The notes beneath the pieces are model-generated. The model saw only the letters and a list, made by a program, of their open reading frames with translations, had not been told where the DNA came from and searched no databases. Position numbers and translations under genes: made by a program. Of a stretch of 64,000 nt of DNA, positions 7,471-16,385 are shown piece by piece; positions within the stretch are counted from its first letter, which is position 1, and each line of letters starts with the position of its first letter. Location: positions 124,001 to 188,000 of the forward strand of contig NZ_VIRS01000010.1 in the NCBI RefSeq assembly GCF_006912135.1, written 5' to 3'. The DNA is from Cryptosporangium phraense. Its GTDB lineage: Bacteria; Actinomycetota; Actinomycetes; Mycobacteriales; Cryptosporangiaceae.

Positions 7471-9744
7471 TCAGTCTTCCTTCGGTGGCGCGAAGCGCCG
7501 TTCGAGGTCGGCGGCCGGCATCGGGCACCCGAACAGGTAGCCCTGGCCGAGGCGGTAGCCGGCCCGGCGGAGCCAGGCCGCCTGCACCCGGGTCTCGATG
7601 CCTTCGGCCACGGCCTCGATGCCGAAGTCGTTGACGAACCCGATCAGGTTCCGGGTGATGATCGCGCCCGCTCCGTCCGCGGTCGGTCCGCTCACGAAGG
7701 ACTTGTCGACCTTGAGGACGTCGACCGGGCAGTCGATGAGCAGGCTGAGCGACGAGTGCCCGGTGCCGAAGTCGTCCAGCGCGACCTTGAGGCCCAGCTT
7801 CCGGAGCGCGGTCAGCTGCGGGATCGCCACGTCGGTGCTGAACACCGCGGTCTCGGTGACCTCGAGAACGAGCGCCCGCGCGTCCACCGTGGTCTCCCGG
7901 ACGACCTTCTCGACCCGCTCGACGAAGTCCGGCTGGGCCAGCTGCCGGGCCGACACGTTGATGCTGATCTTGGTCGGGGCGCGGTCGCCGTAGCGGACCT
8001 GCCAGGCGGCGGCGTGCCGGCAGGCGTGCTCGAGCACCCAGTAGCCGAGCTCGACGATCACCCCGTTGCGCTCGGCCAGCGGCACGAAGACGTCCGGGGA
8101 GACCAGCCCGCGCTCCGGGTGCTGCCAGCGCACGAGCACCTCGGCGCCGACCGTCGCCTCGGTCCGCAGGTCGACGATCGGCTGGAACAGCACGAGCATC
8201 TCCTCCTGGGCCAGCGCGCGGCGCAGGTCGGCGGACAGGTGGGCGGTCTCGTCGGCGGCCCGGTCGAGCGCCGGGTCGAACCAGTGCCGACGGCCGCCGC
8301 CCGCGGCCTTGGCCGCGTACATGGCGACGTCGGCGCGGCGCAGCAGCTCGGGCGGGTCGTCGCCGGTGCGGCTGGTCGCGAGGCCGATGCTGGTGCCGCT
8401 CAGCACGGTCTGCTCGGCGACCTCGACCGGTTCGCGCGTCGCCGCCAGCACCCGCGCGACCAGCGCCTCGACGTCCGGGGCGCCGTCGGCGTCCTCGGGC
8501 ACGGCGATCGCGAACTCGTCTCCGCCGAGCCGGGCGACCAGGCCGTGCCCGCCGACGACGTCGGTCAGCCGGGTGCTGAGCACGGTCAGCAGCGCGTCGC
8601 CGACGCTGTGCCCGAGCCGGTCGTTGACGGTCTTGAAGTCGTCGACGTCGAGCAGGACCAGGTGGAACCGGCGCTGCGCGGCCAGCAGCCCGTCGAGGTG
8701 ACGCTCGAGCAGGGCGCGGTTGGCGATCCCGGTGAGCCCGTCGTGGGTGGCCTGGTACTCGACGGTGGCCAGCAGCCGGTTGTTGTCGCGGAGCGCGAGC
8801 ACCTGGCGGGCGACCACGACCAGGGTAAGCGTCACGGTGACGACCTGCATGATCGTCGTCTCGACCGGGTCGGTGGTGCCGGTGGCCAGCAGCACCGCGG
8901 CGGCGGCGGCGACGGCCAGGTAGGGGAGCAGGCTGACGCGGGGGGAGGGCCGCCGCGGGGCCGCCGCGAGCGGATCCGCCTGTCTTTGACGCACGGCGGC
9001 GAGGTGGATGCCGAACGCGGCCACCGGGGCCGCCACCATGCTGGTCGACAGGTAGGGCCGGGAGATCAGCAGCGGGGCCAGCGCGCCGACCACCGCGCTG
9101 ATCGCGGTGCCGGCGGCCAGCGCGTGCAGGGCCCGCCGGTCGAGGCAGCCCGCGCCCGCGAACGCCACCTTGACGAACGTCGCCACCGACAGCCAGGTGA
9201 GCACGAGGATCGCCAGCATCGCGCCGCCGGAGCCGGTCTCGGTCGCCCAGTCGTCGTGGTTGCGGATCGAGAAGTGCCAGACCAGCGCGGCCACCGTGAC
9301 CAGCACCATGCAGGCGTCGAGGCCGAACCGGATCCAGTCGGCCCGGGTCCGCTGCCAGGGCGGCAGCCGCAGCAGCGCCCACAGGGCCAGCCCGAGCACG
9401 GCCAGGTAGAGCGCGAGCGTGATCGGCCCGAGGCGCTGTGAGGGGGTGCCGGACCCGAGCGCGTCGACGGCGTTGGACAGCGTCGCGGCCGTGAACAGCC
9501 CGCAGGCGAGCGTGAGCTGACGCCAGAACCGCCTGGTCGCGGCGTCGAGCGTGGGGTGATCGGCGAGTCGCCAGCAGGCGTAGCCGGCGAGCAGCGTGGT
9601 GACCGGGAGTGCGATCCAGCCGGCCAGGGGCCGCGTCCAGACGTGGAACAGCCCGGTCGTCACCCAGGCCACGTTGACCGCGACGAGCACGCCGGCCGCG
9701 CGCAGCGGCCAGCGCCCGTCGGGCGGATGCTCCACGTCGGGCAC
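7471..9744 (-). CDS. Membrane GGDEF-EAL protein (c-di-GMP turnover)
   Basis: The first 300 or so residues of this 757-aa protein hold about nine membrane helices and form a MASE-like sensor. A GGDEF domain follows (motif LGGDEF near residue 407), without an RxxD inhibitory site five residues upstream. The EAL domain has its signature as EVL (about residue 535, AEVLVRWQHP), then INVSARQ, LEVTET, DDFGTG and KVDKSFV, so the metal and loop-6 residues are kept. It could make, break or only bind c-di-GMP. The GTG start is preceded by GAGGAGGGG. Its stop is 1 nt from that of the convergent HATPase gene. Confidence 0.88.
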   Translation of the reverse strand: MPDVEHPPDGRWPLRAAGVLVAVNVAWVTTGLFHVWTRPLAGWIALPVTTLLAGYACWRLADHPTLDAATRRFWRQLTLACGLFTAATLSNAVDALGSGTPSQRLGPITLALYLAVLGLALWALLRLPPWQRTRADWIRFGLDACMVLVTVAALVWHFSIRNHDDWATETGSGGAMLAILVLTWLSVATFVKVAFAGAGCLDRRALHALAAGTAISAVVGALAPLLISRPYLSTSMVAAPVAAFGIHLAAVRQRQADPLAAAPRRPSPRVSLLPYLAVAAAAAVLLATGTTDPVETTIMQVVTVTLTLVVVARQVLALRDNNRLLATVEYQATHDGLTGIANRALLERHLDGLLAAQRRFHLVLLDVDDFKTVNDRLGHSVGDALLTVLSTRLTDVVGGHGLVARLGGDEFAIAVPEDADGAPDVEALVARVLAATREPVEVAEQTVLSGTSIGLATSRTGDDPPELLRRADVAMYAAKAAGGGRRHWFDPALDRAADETAHLSADLRRALAQEEMLVLFQPIVDLRTEATVGAEVLVRWQHPERGLVSPDVFVPLAERNGVIVELGYWVLEHACRHAAAWQVRYGDRAPTKISINVSARQLAQPDFVERVEKVVRETTVDARALVLEVTETAVFSTDVAIPQLTALRKLGLKVALDDFGTGHSSLSLLIDCPVDVLKVDKSFVSGPTADGAGAIITRNLIGFVNDFGIEAVAEGIETRVQAAWLRRAGYRLGQGYLFGCPMPAADLERRFAPPKED

Positions 9745-9794
9745 GAACCCCTCCTCGCGCTGGTGGCAGCGTCCGTGACGCTAGTGGACGCTCG

Positions 9795-10597
9795 GTGGTC
9801 GCGGGGGCCGATGGACGCAGGAGAATGGACGGGCCGAAGAGGGTCAGACCCTTCGGGGGAGGCGCAACCATTGGGCTGGTGGGCGGTTCGCACCCGGGGG
9901 CGCCGGTCGTGGGCGCTCAGTTCCACGGCACCTGGGAGATGTACTGGAACGGCACCGCGCCGAACGCGATGTTCACCAAGCACCTGGACACGCTGGCCGC
10001 GCAGGGCGTCCAGATGATCCGCACCGACGTCGGCTGGTCGTCGGGCCAGCTCACGAACGTCGCGCCGGACGCGAACCAGTGGTACCACAAGCCCTGGCTG
10101 ACGTTCCTGGCCCGCACGTACGGCGCGCAGCTGGCCGCGATCGAGGTCTGGAACGAGCCGAACCTGGCCGAGTTCTGCGGCATCGCCGACGCCCACCAGC
10201 GGGCGGTCAAGTACGTGCCGATCCTCCAGGCGTCGTACGCGGCGATCAAGGCCGGCCGGGCCTCGCTGCCGGTGATCTTCGCCGGGCCGAGCCAGACCGA
10301 CGACGGCTTCATCCGCGACTGCTACGACCTCGGGGTCAAGGGCTCCTTCATGCCGGCGATCATCTCGCTGATGGCCGCCCGCGGCGACGGCGCGAAGCCG
10401 ATCTGGTGGACCGAGTTCGGGTTCAGCGTCCACTCCAACGAGGGCATCCCGGCCGGCCAGGTCTGGCTGTTCGGCGTCCCCACAGCTACGGGCACCAGTA
10501 CGGCTTCCGGATGATCGAGCCCGACGGCACGCCCAAGGCCCAGCTCAAGGCCCTGGGCGAGATCCGTCGTCAGTTCGGCGCGAAGCAGAAACTCTAA
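9795..10597 (+). pseudogene. Glycoside hydrolase (GH39/GH5-like) remnant with internal deletions
   Basis: The first frame (9795-10514) reads through the acid/base motif WNEPN and the nucleophile motif WWTEFGFS of a clan-A glycosidase. No signal peptide is present. Between GVKGSF and MPAIISLM about 25 residues that normally carry the H-P-Y strand are missing in frame. After IPAGQVWLFGV the frame shifts, and the expected C-terminal segment (YGHQYGFRMIEPDG and on) continues in another frame to 10597. With two lesions and no secretion signal the gene is most likely non-functional. The end overlaps the convergent PhoD gene by 4 nt. Confidence 0.7.
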
Positions 10598-12150
10598 CGG
10601 CGGTGCGGGTCCAGGGTCGTGGACCAGAGGACCGCGCCGGAGTTGTCGCGGAGGTTCACGGTGAGCTTCCGCGTGTCGGCGGCGATCTTCACCTCGCCGA
10701 AGAACTGGAACTCGGTGCTCGGCGCGGCGTTGGCGACGGTCGGGGCCTTGACGAAGACCTGCTGGGCGCCGAACGTCGTGTCGACCGCGCTGGCCGGGAA
10801 CGCCCCGGCGTGCAGCGGGCCGGACGTGAACTGCCAGAACGGGTTGAAGTCGGAATACGCCGCGCGAGCCGGGTCGAAGTAGTGCGCGGCCGTGTAGTGC
10901 ACGTCGGTCGTGAGCCAGACGACGTTGCGGATGTCGTGCCGCTTGAGGAACGTCAGGATGTCGGCGAACTGGATCTCCCGGCCGAGCGGCTTGCCGTTGT
11001 CACCCTGGGCGATCGCCTCGAAGTTGGCCTGCCCCTGGGTGGTGTCGGTGACCACCTCGGTCAGCGGCATGTCGTTCGAGATGACCTTCCAGGTCGCCGT
11101 CGACGCGGCCAGCTCCCGCTTGAGCCACTCGGCCTGCCTGCGGCCGAGGATCCCGCCGTCGTTGGCCGCCTGCTTGTTCGCCGAGTTCGCGTCCCGGTAC
11201 CAGCGAGCGTCGAGCACGAAGACGTCGAGCAGCGGGCCCTGGTGCAGCACGCGGTAGATCCGGCCCTCGTCGTCGTACTTCGGCGAGATCGGCATGTACT
11301 CGTGCCAGGCCTGCCTGGCCCGCCCCTTGAGGACGTCGACCCGCTTCTCGGTGTACGCCTCGTCGGTCAGGATCTCGCCCGGGTACCAGTTGTTGTGCGT
11401 CTCGTGATCGTCCCACTGGGTGATCAGTGCGACGTCGGCGTAGAACGCGCGCAGGGCGTCGTCCAAGAGGTTGTATTTGTAGTTGCCGCGGTACTCGGCG
11501 AGCGTCTCCGCGACCTTCGCCTTCTCGGGCGTGGTGACGTTGTGCCAGAGGCTGCCGTCCGGCAGCGCCTGGGTCTCCTTGATCGGCCCGTCGCTGTAGA
11601 TGTTGTCGCCGTTGTGGACGAAGAAGTCGGGCTCGAGGGCGCGCATCGCGGAGAAGATGCGGTAGCCACCGCGGGCCTTGTCGATGCCCCAGCCCTGGCC
11701 GGCGAGGTCGCCGGACCACAGGAAGCTGATGTCCCGCGGCCGGGCCGGAGCGGTGCGGAAGTGGCCGACCAGCGGCGCGCTCGCGACCGAGTCGTCGACC
11801 GCGGTGACGCGGTAGTAGATGTCCTGGCCGGAGGGCAGGCCGTGGAGCACGGTCTTGCCGGTGAAGTCGGCCGATCGGCCGAGCGCGGCGCCGGAGATGC
11901 GCCGGGCGCGCCGGAACGACGGATCGCCGGCGATCTCGACGACCATCCGCGAGGCGCGGTCGGCGCGCGTCCAGATCGTGGCCGAGGACGCGGTGACGTC
12001 GCCGGCCTGGAGACCGTGGGTCAGCGTCGGCCGGGAGGAGTGGACCAGCGCGGCCGCGCGACGGGGGAACCCGAGAACCGGGATCGCGGCCAGCGCCGCA
12101 CCGCCGAGGAGGACCGAACGCCGGGGGAGAGCATTCTCGAGGGGAGACAC
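10594..12150 (-). CDS. phoD: PhoD-family alkaline phosphatase, Tat-exported
   Basis: This 518-aa protein is a metal-dependent phosphodiesterase/phosphomonoesterase of the PhoD family. The N-terminus has a twin-arginine signal (PRRSVLLGG followed by a hydrophobic stretch ending in AAA), so it is exported folded. After a PhoD N-terminal beta-domain, the metal-binding motifs appear in order: WSGDLAGQ, HNGDNIYSDG, TQWDDHETHNNW and TTDVHYTAAH. It should release phosphate from esters outside the cell; no Pho box was identified upstream. The start is a GTG. Confidence 0.9.
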   Translation of the reverse strand: MSPLENALPRRSVLLGGAALAAIPVLGFPRRAAALVHSSRPTLTHGLQAGDVTASSATIWTRADRASRMVVEIAGDPSFRRARRISGAALGRSADFTGKTVLHGLPSGQDIYYRVTAVDDSVASAPLVGHFRTAPARPRDISFLWSGDLAGQGWGIDKARGGYRIFSAMRALEPDFFVHNGDNIYSDGPIKETQALPDGSLWHNVTTPEKAKVAETLAEYRGNYKYNLLDDALRAFYADVALITQWDDHETHNNWYPGEILTDEAYTEKRVDVLKGRARQAWHEYMPISPKYDDEGRIYRVLHQGPLLDVFVLDARWYRDANSANKQAANDGGILGRRQAEWLKRELAASTATWKVISNDMPLTEVVTDTTQGQANFEAIAQGDNGKPLGREIQFADILTFLKRHDIRNVVWLTTDVHYTAAHYFDPARAAYSDFNPFWQFTSGPLHAGAFPASAVDTTFGAQQVFVKAPTVANAAPSTEFQFFGEVKIAADTRKLTVNLRDNSGAVLWSTTLDPHRR

Positions 12151-12203
12151 CGGACCTTCGTACCGATCCGGGGCGAACGTTGTATGGCTCCACTATGTCG
12201 TCT

Positions 12204-13154
12204 TCAGGACATTCGCGGGACGGTCTCGGCCAGGATCGACCAGGTCTCCCGGTCGTCGTCGGTGTCGCCGTGGGGGTCGCGGAAGCGGGCCGTGCAGACC
12301 GCGATCTCGGCGAGGTCCCAGCGCAGGCGGTAGAGGTCGAGCAGTTCCGGGCGGAGGACCGTGCCGGTGGCCGCGGCGTACGCGGGGTGCAGCGGTTCGA
12401 GGTTCCACAGGTCGCGCTCGGGCGGGGCGGCGAGCGCGGTGTCCCAGTCGATGAGCAGCCACTGGTCGGTGCGCATCGTGTTGCCGGGGTGGGGTTCGCC
12501 GTGGGTGAGCACGGTCCCCGCGTCCCGGGCCGGCTCGACGAGCGCGTCGTAGCGGGCGAAGGCGCGCCGGATCCCGTCCGCATGGGTCGTGAGCAGGTCG
12601 GCGCTCGCGCGCGCGTACGGGCCGGCGTCCGGATCGATCGGCGCGGTCACCGCGTCGCGGAACGGGATCGCGAAGTCGTCGGTGCGCGCGAGCGCGCGGA
12701 CCTCGGGCGGGGCGCGGTGGACCTGCACCAGCAGGTCGAGCACCGCGTCGCGGTGCGCCGGGGTGAACGGGCCCCAGTCGAAGCGCTCGCCGTCGACGAA
12801 CGGGTAGACCGCGACCGCGAACGGGTCCCCGGCCCGGGTCAGTGGCCCGCCGTCGGACGACGGCTGCGGCGCGACGACGAAGTCCCGCCCGGCGGCGCGC
12901 AGCGCCCGCGCGGCCGAGAGCGCCGCCCGCAGGCGGTCGTAGGCCAGGTCGAGCGGCTCGCCGGTCCGCATCCGGCGGGTGCGGAGGTCGTCGACCGTGA
13001 CGAAGAGTCGGACGCCGTCGGCGCCGGCCGCTTCCCAGTGGTGGCTGCCGAAGCCGACCGGGCGGTAGGCCAGGGTGACCGGGGTGACGCCCCAGCCGGT
13101 GCGGAGGGCCGCGCGCAGCGTGGGCTCGGACAGATCACGGGGCGGGGTGAGCAT
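12204..13154 (-). CDS. APH-fold phosphotransferase
   Basis: The 316-aa protein has the aminoglycoside-phosphotransferase kinase fold. Visible motifs are the catalytic loop THGEPHPGN, in which Glu stands where many relatives have Asp, and the metal-binding LIDWDTA. The opening MLTPPRDLSEPTLRAAL and the overall length resemble spectinomycin-phosphotransferase-like proteins, most of which have no proven drug substrate. It lies 41 nt downstream of arr on the same strand and could be co-transcribed with it. Drug inactivation is possible but unproven; metabolic small-molecule kinase is an alternative. Confidence 0.72.
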   Translation of the reverse strand: MLTPPRDLSEPTLRAALRTGWGVTPVTLAYRPVGFGSHHWEAAGADGVRLFVTVDDLRTRRMRTGEPLDLAYDRLRAALSAARALRAAGRDFVVAPQPSSDGGPLTRAGDPFAVAVYPFVDGERFDWGPFTPAHRDAVLDLLVQVHRAPPEVRALARTDDFAIPFRDAVTAPIDPDAGPYARASADLLTTHADGIRRAFARYDALVEPARDAGTVLTHGEPHPGNTMRTDQWLLIDWDTALAAPPERDLWNLEPLHPAYAAATGTVLRPELLDLYRLRWDLAEIAVCTARFRDPHGDTDDDRETWSILAETVPRMS

Positions 13155-13195
13155 GGGACGACGCTAGGGTCAGGGCGTGGACTTGGCCGGTCGGT

Positions 13196-13645
13196 TCAGT
13201 CCTCGATGACGTCCAGGCCCTGTTCCCGTAGGCGGGCCAGGCTGTCGAGCATCCCCTTCAGCACCTCGGGTGAGTGGCCCTCCCACTCCTCCAGCTCACG
13301 CACCACCCGCAGCGGATCGCGGGTCCGGTACGACTGCGTCGGGTTGCCCGGGAAGCGCTTGTTGGTCACGTTCGGGTCGTCCTCGAACGGGCCGAGCGGC
13401 TCGACGACGTAGATGTGCCCGCGCTCGCCGGTCCCGGCCAGCGCGCTGGCCAGCTCCGCTCCCCAGGCCGCGGTCTCCACCACGGCGGTGAAGTAGATGT
13501 TGTTGGAGATCCGGCCGTCCTGGAAGTTCGAGCCGTACCCGGGCACGAGCTCCGCGCCGGGCTCCAGCACGGCCTTGGTGCCGTGGTAGAACGGCCCATC
13601 GACGTGGGCGTAGTGGTCGTACGTGACCGGCGAATACGTGGACAC
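13196..13645 (-). CDS. arr: Rifamycin NAD-dependent ADP-ribosyltransferase Arr
   Basis: This 149-aa protein transfers ADP-ribose from NAD to the ansa hydroxyl of rifamycins, inactivating them in the cytoplasm. The Arr signature is clear: FYHGTKA (His21), NNIYFTA (Tyr51) and the acidic turn EDDPNVTNKRFPGNPTQSYR near residue 89, corresponding to the His-Tyr-Asp set of characterised Arr enzymes. The start is GTG. It is divergent from the HIT gene with only 20 nt between the start codons. Chromosomal arr genes are common in soil actinobacteria. Confidence 0.93.
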   Translation of the reverse strand: MSTYSPVTYDHYAHVDGPFYHGTKAVLEPGAELVPGYGSNFQDGRISNNIYFTAVVETAAWGAELASALAGTGERGHIYVVEPLGPFEDDPNVTNKRFPGNPTQSYRTRDPLRVVRELEEWEGHSPEVLKGMLDSLARLREQGLDVIED

Positions 13646-13665
13646 GGGGTGAGAGCGTACCGCCC

Positions 13666-14139
13666 ATGGACTGCTACGCCTGCGCGCACAACGCCGGGTT
13701 CGACTCGTTGCCGCCCCGGGAACTGATCGCCGCGGACGAGTGGTGGCGGGTGGCCCACGACTTCTCCGGCGCGCTGCTCGGCTGGCTGGTGCTGGTGCCG
13801 CGGCGTCACGTCACGTCGATCGGCGCGCTGACCGACGACGAGGCCCGCACGCTCGGGACGTGGCAGGTGCGGCTGTCGCGGGCGTTGTCCGAGGTCACCG
13901 GGTGCGAGAAGACGTACGTGATGCAGTTCGCGGAGAAGCCGGGGTTCGCACACGTGCACTTCCACGTCGTTCCGCGCCGGCCGGACCTGCCGCCGGACCG
14001 GCGCGGGCCGGCGGTGTTGCGGTACGCCGACCCGGCGGCGAACGCGCCGCTCACCGACGTCCAGCGCGACGACTGCGCGCTCGCCGTCCGGGCCGCGCTC
14101 GGGGTGGCGGGACCCGGTCAGTGGCGGGTCGGGCGGTAG
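13666..14139 (+). CDS. HIT family nucleotide hydrolase/transferase
   Basis: This 157-aa protein carries the histidine triad AHVHFHVV (His96, His98, His100), the active site of HIT enzymes, which cleave nucleoside phosphoramidates or dinucleotides. An N-terminal CYAC pair could be half of a metal site, as in many HIT proteins. The C-terminus overlaps the convergent DHFR-like gene by 22 nt. The natural substrate is unknown. Confidence 0.85.
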   Translation: MDCYACAHNAGFDSLPPRELIAADEWWRVAHDFSGALLGWLVLVPRRHVTSIGALTDDEARTLGTWQVRLSRALSEVTGCEKTYVMQFAEKPGFAHVHFHVVPRRPDLPPDRRGPAVLRYADPAANAPLTDVQRDDCALAVRAALGVAGPGQWRVGR

Positions 14140-14693
14140 ACGAGCTCCTGCGTCCGGCCGTCCAGCGTGCGCTGTTCGAGCAGCTCCAGGTCGAAGTCGT
14201 CCCACCCGCCGAACACCGGATCCACTCCGGACGCCCCGGTGATCACCGGGAACACCGTCACCTGGATGCGATCGACCAGACCGGCCGCCACCAGCGCCCG
14301 GTTCATCGCCAGGCTGCCGTGCGACCGCAGCGGAACCGGCGACTCCTCCTTGAGCCGGGCGACGACCTCGACCGCGTCGCCGGGCGCGACGGTCGCGTCC
14401 GGCCAGTCGAGCGGACCCTCCAGGGTGCTCGACACGACGGTCGCCGGCAGGTTCCGCATCCGGGTGACCCACGGGTCGCGGACGTCGGAGTCCTCGGTGC
14501 TCTCGGCCAGCATCTGCGCGAACGCCCGGTAGGTGGTGGCGCCGAGCACGATCCGCTGCTCCGGCTCGTACTGCGCGAGCCGGTGGGCCAGCAGCTCGGG
14601 GCCCTGCTTGCCCCAGTAGCCGGTCCAGTCCCCGGTGGCGGCGCCGAAGCCGTCGAGGCTGGTGAAGACGTCGAACGTGTAGGTGGTGGTCAT
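14118..14693 (-). CDS. DHFR-like (RibD C-terminal) reductase 1
   Basis: The 191-aa protein has the dihydrofolate-reductase/RibD fold: 'TYTFDVFTSLDGFGA' at the start, VLGATTYRAF in the centre, and 'LRSHGSLAMNRALVAAGLVDRIQVTVFPVITG' in the NADPH-binding second half. The ATG is preceded by AAGGAGG. Such proteins are very common in actinobacteria, usually next to regulators, and their substrates are unknown. Two more members occur at 17636 and 39608. Confidence 0.83.
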   Translation of the reverse strand: MTTTYTFDVFTSLDGFGAATGDWTGYWGKQGPELLAHRLAQYEPEQRIVLGATTYRAFAQMLAESTEDSDVRDPWVTRMRNLPATVVSSTLEGPLDWPDATVAPGDAVEVVARLKEESPVPLRSHGSLAMNRALVAAGLVDRIQVTVFPVITGASGVDPVFGGWDDFDLELLEQRTLDGRTQELVYRPTRH

Positions 14694-14707
14694 GTCGGCC
14701 TCCTTGT

Positions 14708-14738
14708 CGGTCTCTTCATTACCCCTACGAAGAGACCG
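14708..14738. promoter_or_regulatory. 10-bp inverted repeat between anti-sigma and DHFR-like genes
   Basis: CGGTCTCTTC and GAAGAGACCG pair perfectly across an 11-nt loop. The repeat begins 7 nt after the anti-sigma stop and ends 15 nt before the DHFR-like start, on the leftward reading strand. It can be a terminator for the sigma operon or an operator for the reductase gene. No T-run follows, which slightly favours an operator. Confidence 0.5.
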
Positions 14739-14744
14739 GGCCGA

Positions 14745-15803
14745 CTACGACACCGGAGCCGTACTCCAGGTCGACGGGTCGCTCAGCGTGCCCACCGGCC
14801 GGGCGCTCGCGGTGACCCGTCGGCACTCGGCCCGGTTCGCCGCCTTGGCCGCCGGGGTGTCGGCCGCCGACGAACACTGCACCCCGAGTTCCTGGCCGGT
14901 CCCCAGCGGGATCTGCCACAGGACGGTGTCGGCGAGCACTTCTTCCCGCGCCGGAACCCCGTCGAGCGTCGTGTTCGGCCGGAGCCGGGCGTTCGCGGTG
15001 CCCAGCGAGACCAGGACCGACGGCCGTTCACCGAACACCTTCCCGAACTCGACGACCGCGCTCTGCCCGCGGTCGGGCTGGGAGCCGGTCGTCCGGCGAG
15101 TGTCGACGCCTGCGGTACGCAGGGCGCGCATCCCGGCCGGGTGGCTGATCGTCATCGGCATCGCGAACGGCGTCGGCCGGTCGAGGCGGACCGATCGGGC
15201 TATCCGGGCGGCGACGCCCTGCGGATCGTCGACGCCCTGCACCCTGACCTGCGCGTACGCGCCTTCCGCCCACTCCCAGCGCAGGACGCCGGCCCCGGCC
15301 AGCGCGGTTTTTCGTCCTCCGGGGCTCGCGACCGGCCACCACCGGCCGGGTCGCCCGTCGACGTCCGGCCCGGCGACGCCCTGGCCGATCAGGTCGCCCC
15401 AGGCCGGGAAACCCCCCTTGCGGGGAAGGACGTACACCTCGAAGCCCTGCTTGCCGTCGGCCGAGCCGCCGTCCACGAACTCGGCGGTGACCGCGGCGTT
15501 GCGCAGCTGCTCGGTGAACCCGTCCGGGAGCCAGTCGACCCGCAGCCGGGGCCGGAGCGGATCGAAGTAGGCCGGGGCGGGGGCGAGGGGCGGCGCGGGG
15601 CGAGGCGGGTCGGGGCGGAGCAGCGTCACCAGCCCGAGCGTCAGGATCAGCACGACGGCGGCCGCGGCCGCGGCGGTCAGCCACCGTCCACGCCGGCGCT
15701 GCCGGAGCGCGGTGGCGATGGCCTCGTCGACGTCGACGGACGAGGTCGGCGCCGGTTCGGTCGCGAGCAGGGCGAGCATCGACCGGGTTCGTGCTTCGTT
15801 CAT
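14745..15803 (-). CDS. Probable membrane anti-sigma factor
   Basis: This 352-aa protein has a basic cytoplasmic head of about 40 residues (including TALRQRRRGRW), one membrane helix (about 42-62, rich in Ala, Val and Leu) and an extracytoplasmic domain of some 280 residues that I do not recognise. Its start overlaps the SigE-family sigma gene by 4 nt (ATGA). Gene order, topology and coupling are those of an ECF sigma/anti-sigma pair. There is no HxxxCxxC zinc motif, so it is not a ZAS-type anti-sigma factor. Function is inferred from context. Confidence 0.65.
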   Translation of the reverse strand: MNEARTRSMLALLATEPAPTSSVDVDEAIATALRQRRRGRWLTAAAAAAVVLILTLGLVTLLRPDPPRPAPPLAPAPAYFDPLRPRLRVDWLPDGFTEQLRNAAVTAEFVDGGSADGKQGFEVYVLPRKGGFPAWGDLIGQGVAGPDVDGRPGRWWPVASPGGRKTALAGAGVLRWEWAEGAYAQVRVQGVDDPQGVAARIARSVRLDRPTPFAMPMTISHPAGMRALRTAGVDTRRTTGSQPDRGQSAVVEFGKVFGERPSVLVSLGTANARLRPNTTLDGVPAREEVLADTVLWQIPLGTGQELGVQCSSAADTPAAKAANRAECRRVTASARPVGTLSDPSTWSTAPVS

Positions 15804-16321
15804 CGTTCGCCTCCCGGGCGTACGGAGGCGGGTTCGTCGTCCGGAAGTGCCCGGCGCAGCGCGGCGAGGGCCCGGGAGGTGTGGCTCTTGACGGTTCCGG
15901 CCGAGCAGCCGAGGGCGTCCGCCGTCTGCTCGACCGACAGGTCGGAGTAGTACCGCAGTACGAGCACCGCGCGCTGCCGTGCCGGCAGCGCGGCGAGCGC
16001 CGTGCGCACGGCCACCGCCGAGGCGGCGTCCGGGTCGACGGTCGCGGTCGTGTCGACCGCCGAGTCGACCAGCACCACCCGGCGGGCCCAGCCGGTCCGT
16101 CGCTCGCTGAGGAACACGCGGACGAGTACCGCGCGGGCGTAGGCGTCGCGGTCGGTGGCGGCCGCGACGCGCTCCCAGCGGAGATAGAGCCGGACCATCG
16201 TGCTCTGCACCAGGTCGTCGGCGCGGTGCCAGTCCTGGCTTAGGAGGTGGGCCAGCCGCCGCAGCATCGGCAGGCGTTCCGCGATGTACGCGCGGTAGGC
16301 CTGGTCCGGTTCGTCGGTCAC
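15800..16321 (-). CDS. SigE-family ECF RNA polymerase sigma factor
   Basis: The 173-aa protein has sigma region 2 (about 12-75, 'MLRRLAHLLSQDWHRADDLVQSTMVRLYLRW') and region 4 (about 110-160, 'LPARQRAVLVLRYYSDLSVEQTADALGCSAGTVKSHTSRAL'). This is the pattern of the actinobacterial SigE-family ECF group. The start is GTG. It is the first gene of a two-gene operon with its probable anti-sigma factor. The signal and regulon are unknown. Confidence 0.9.
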   Translation of the reverse strand: MTDEPDQAYRAYIAERLPMLRRLAHLLSQDWHRADDLVQSTMVRLYLRWERVAAATDRDAYARAVLVRVFLSERRTGWARRVVLVDSAVDTTATVDPDAASAVAVRTALAALPARQRAVLVLRYYSDLSVEQTADALGCSAGTVKSHTSRALAALRRALPDDEPASVRPGGER

Positions 16322-16385
16322 CCGTGGCCCTTCGTCGACGGAAGCAACTTCTCCCCTCAGAGGGCGTCGGGTGCCGGTTCGGTTG

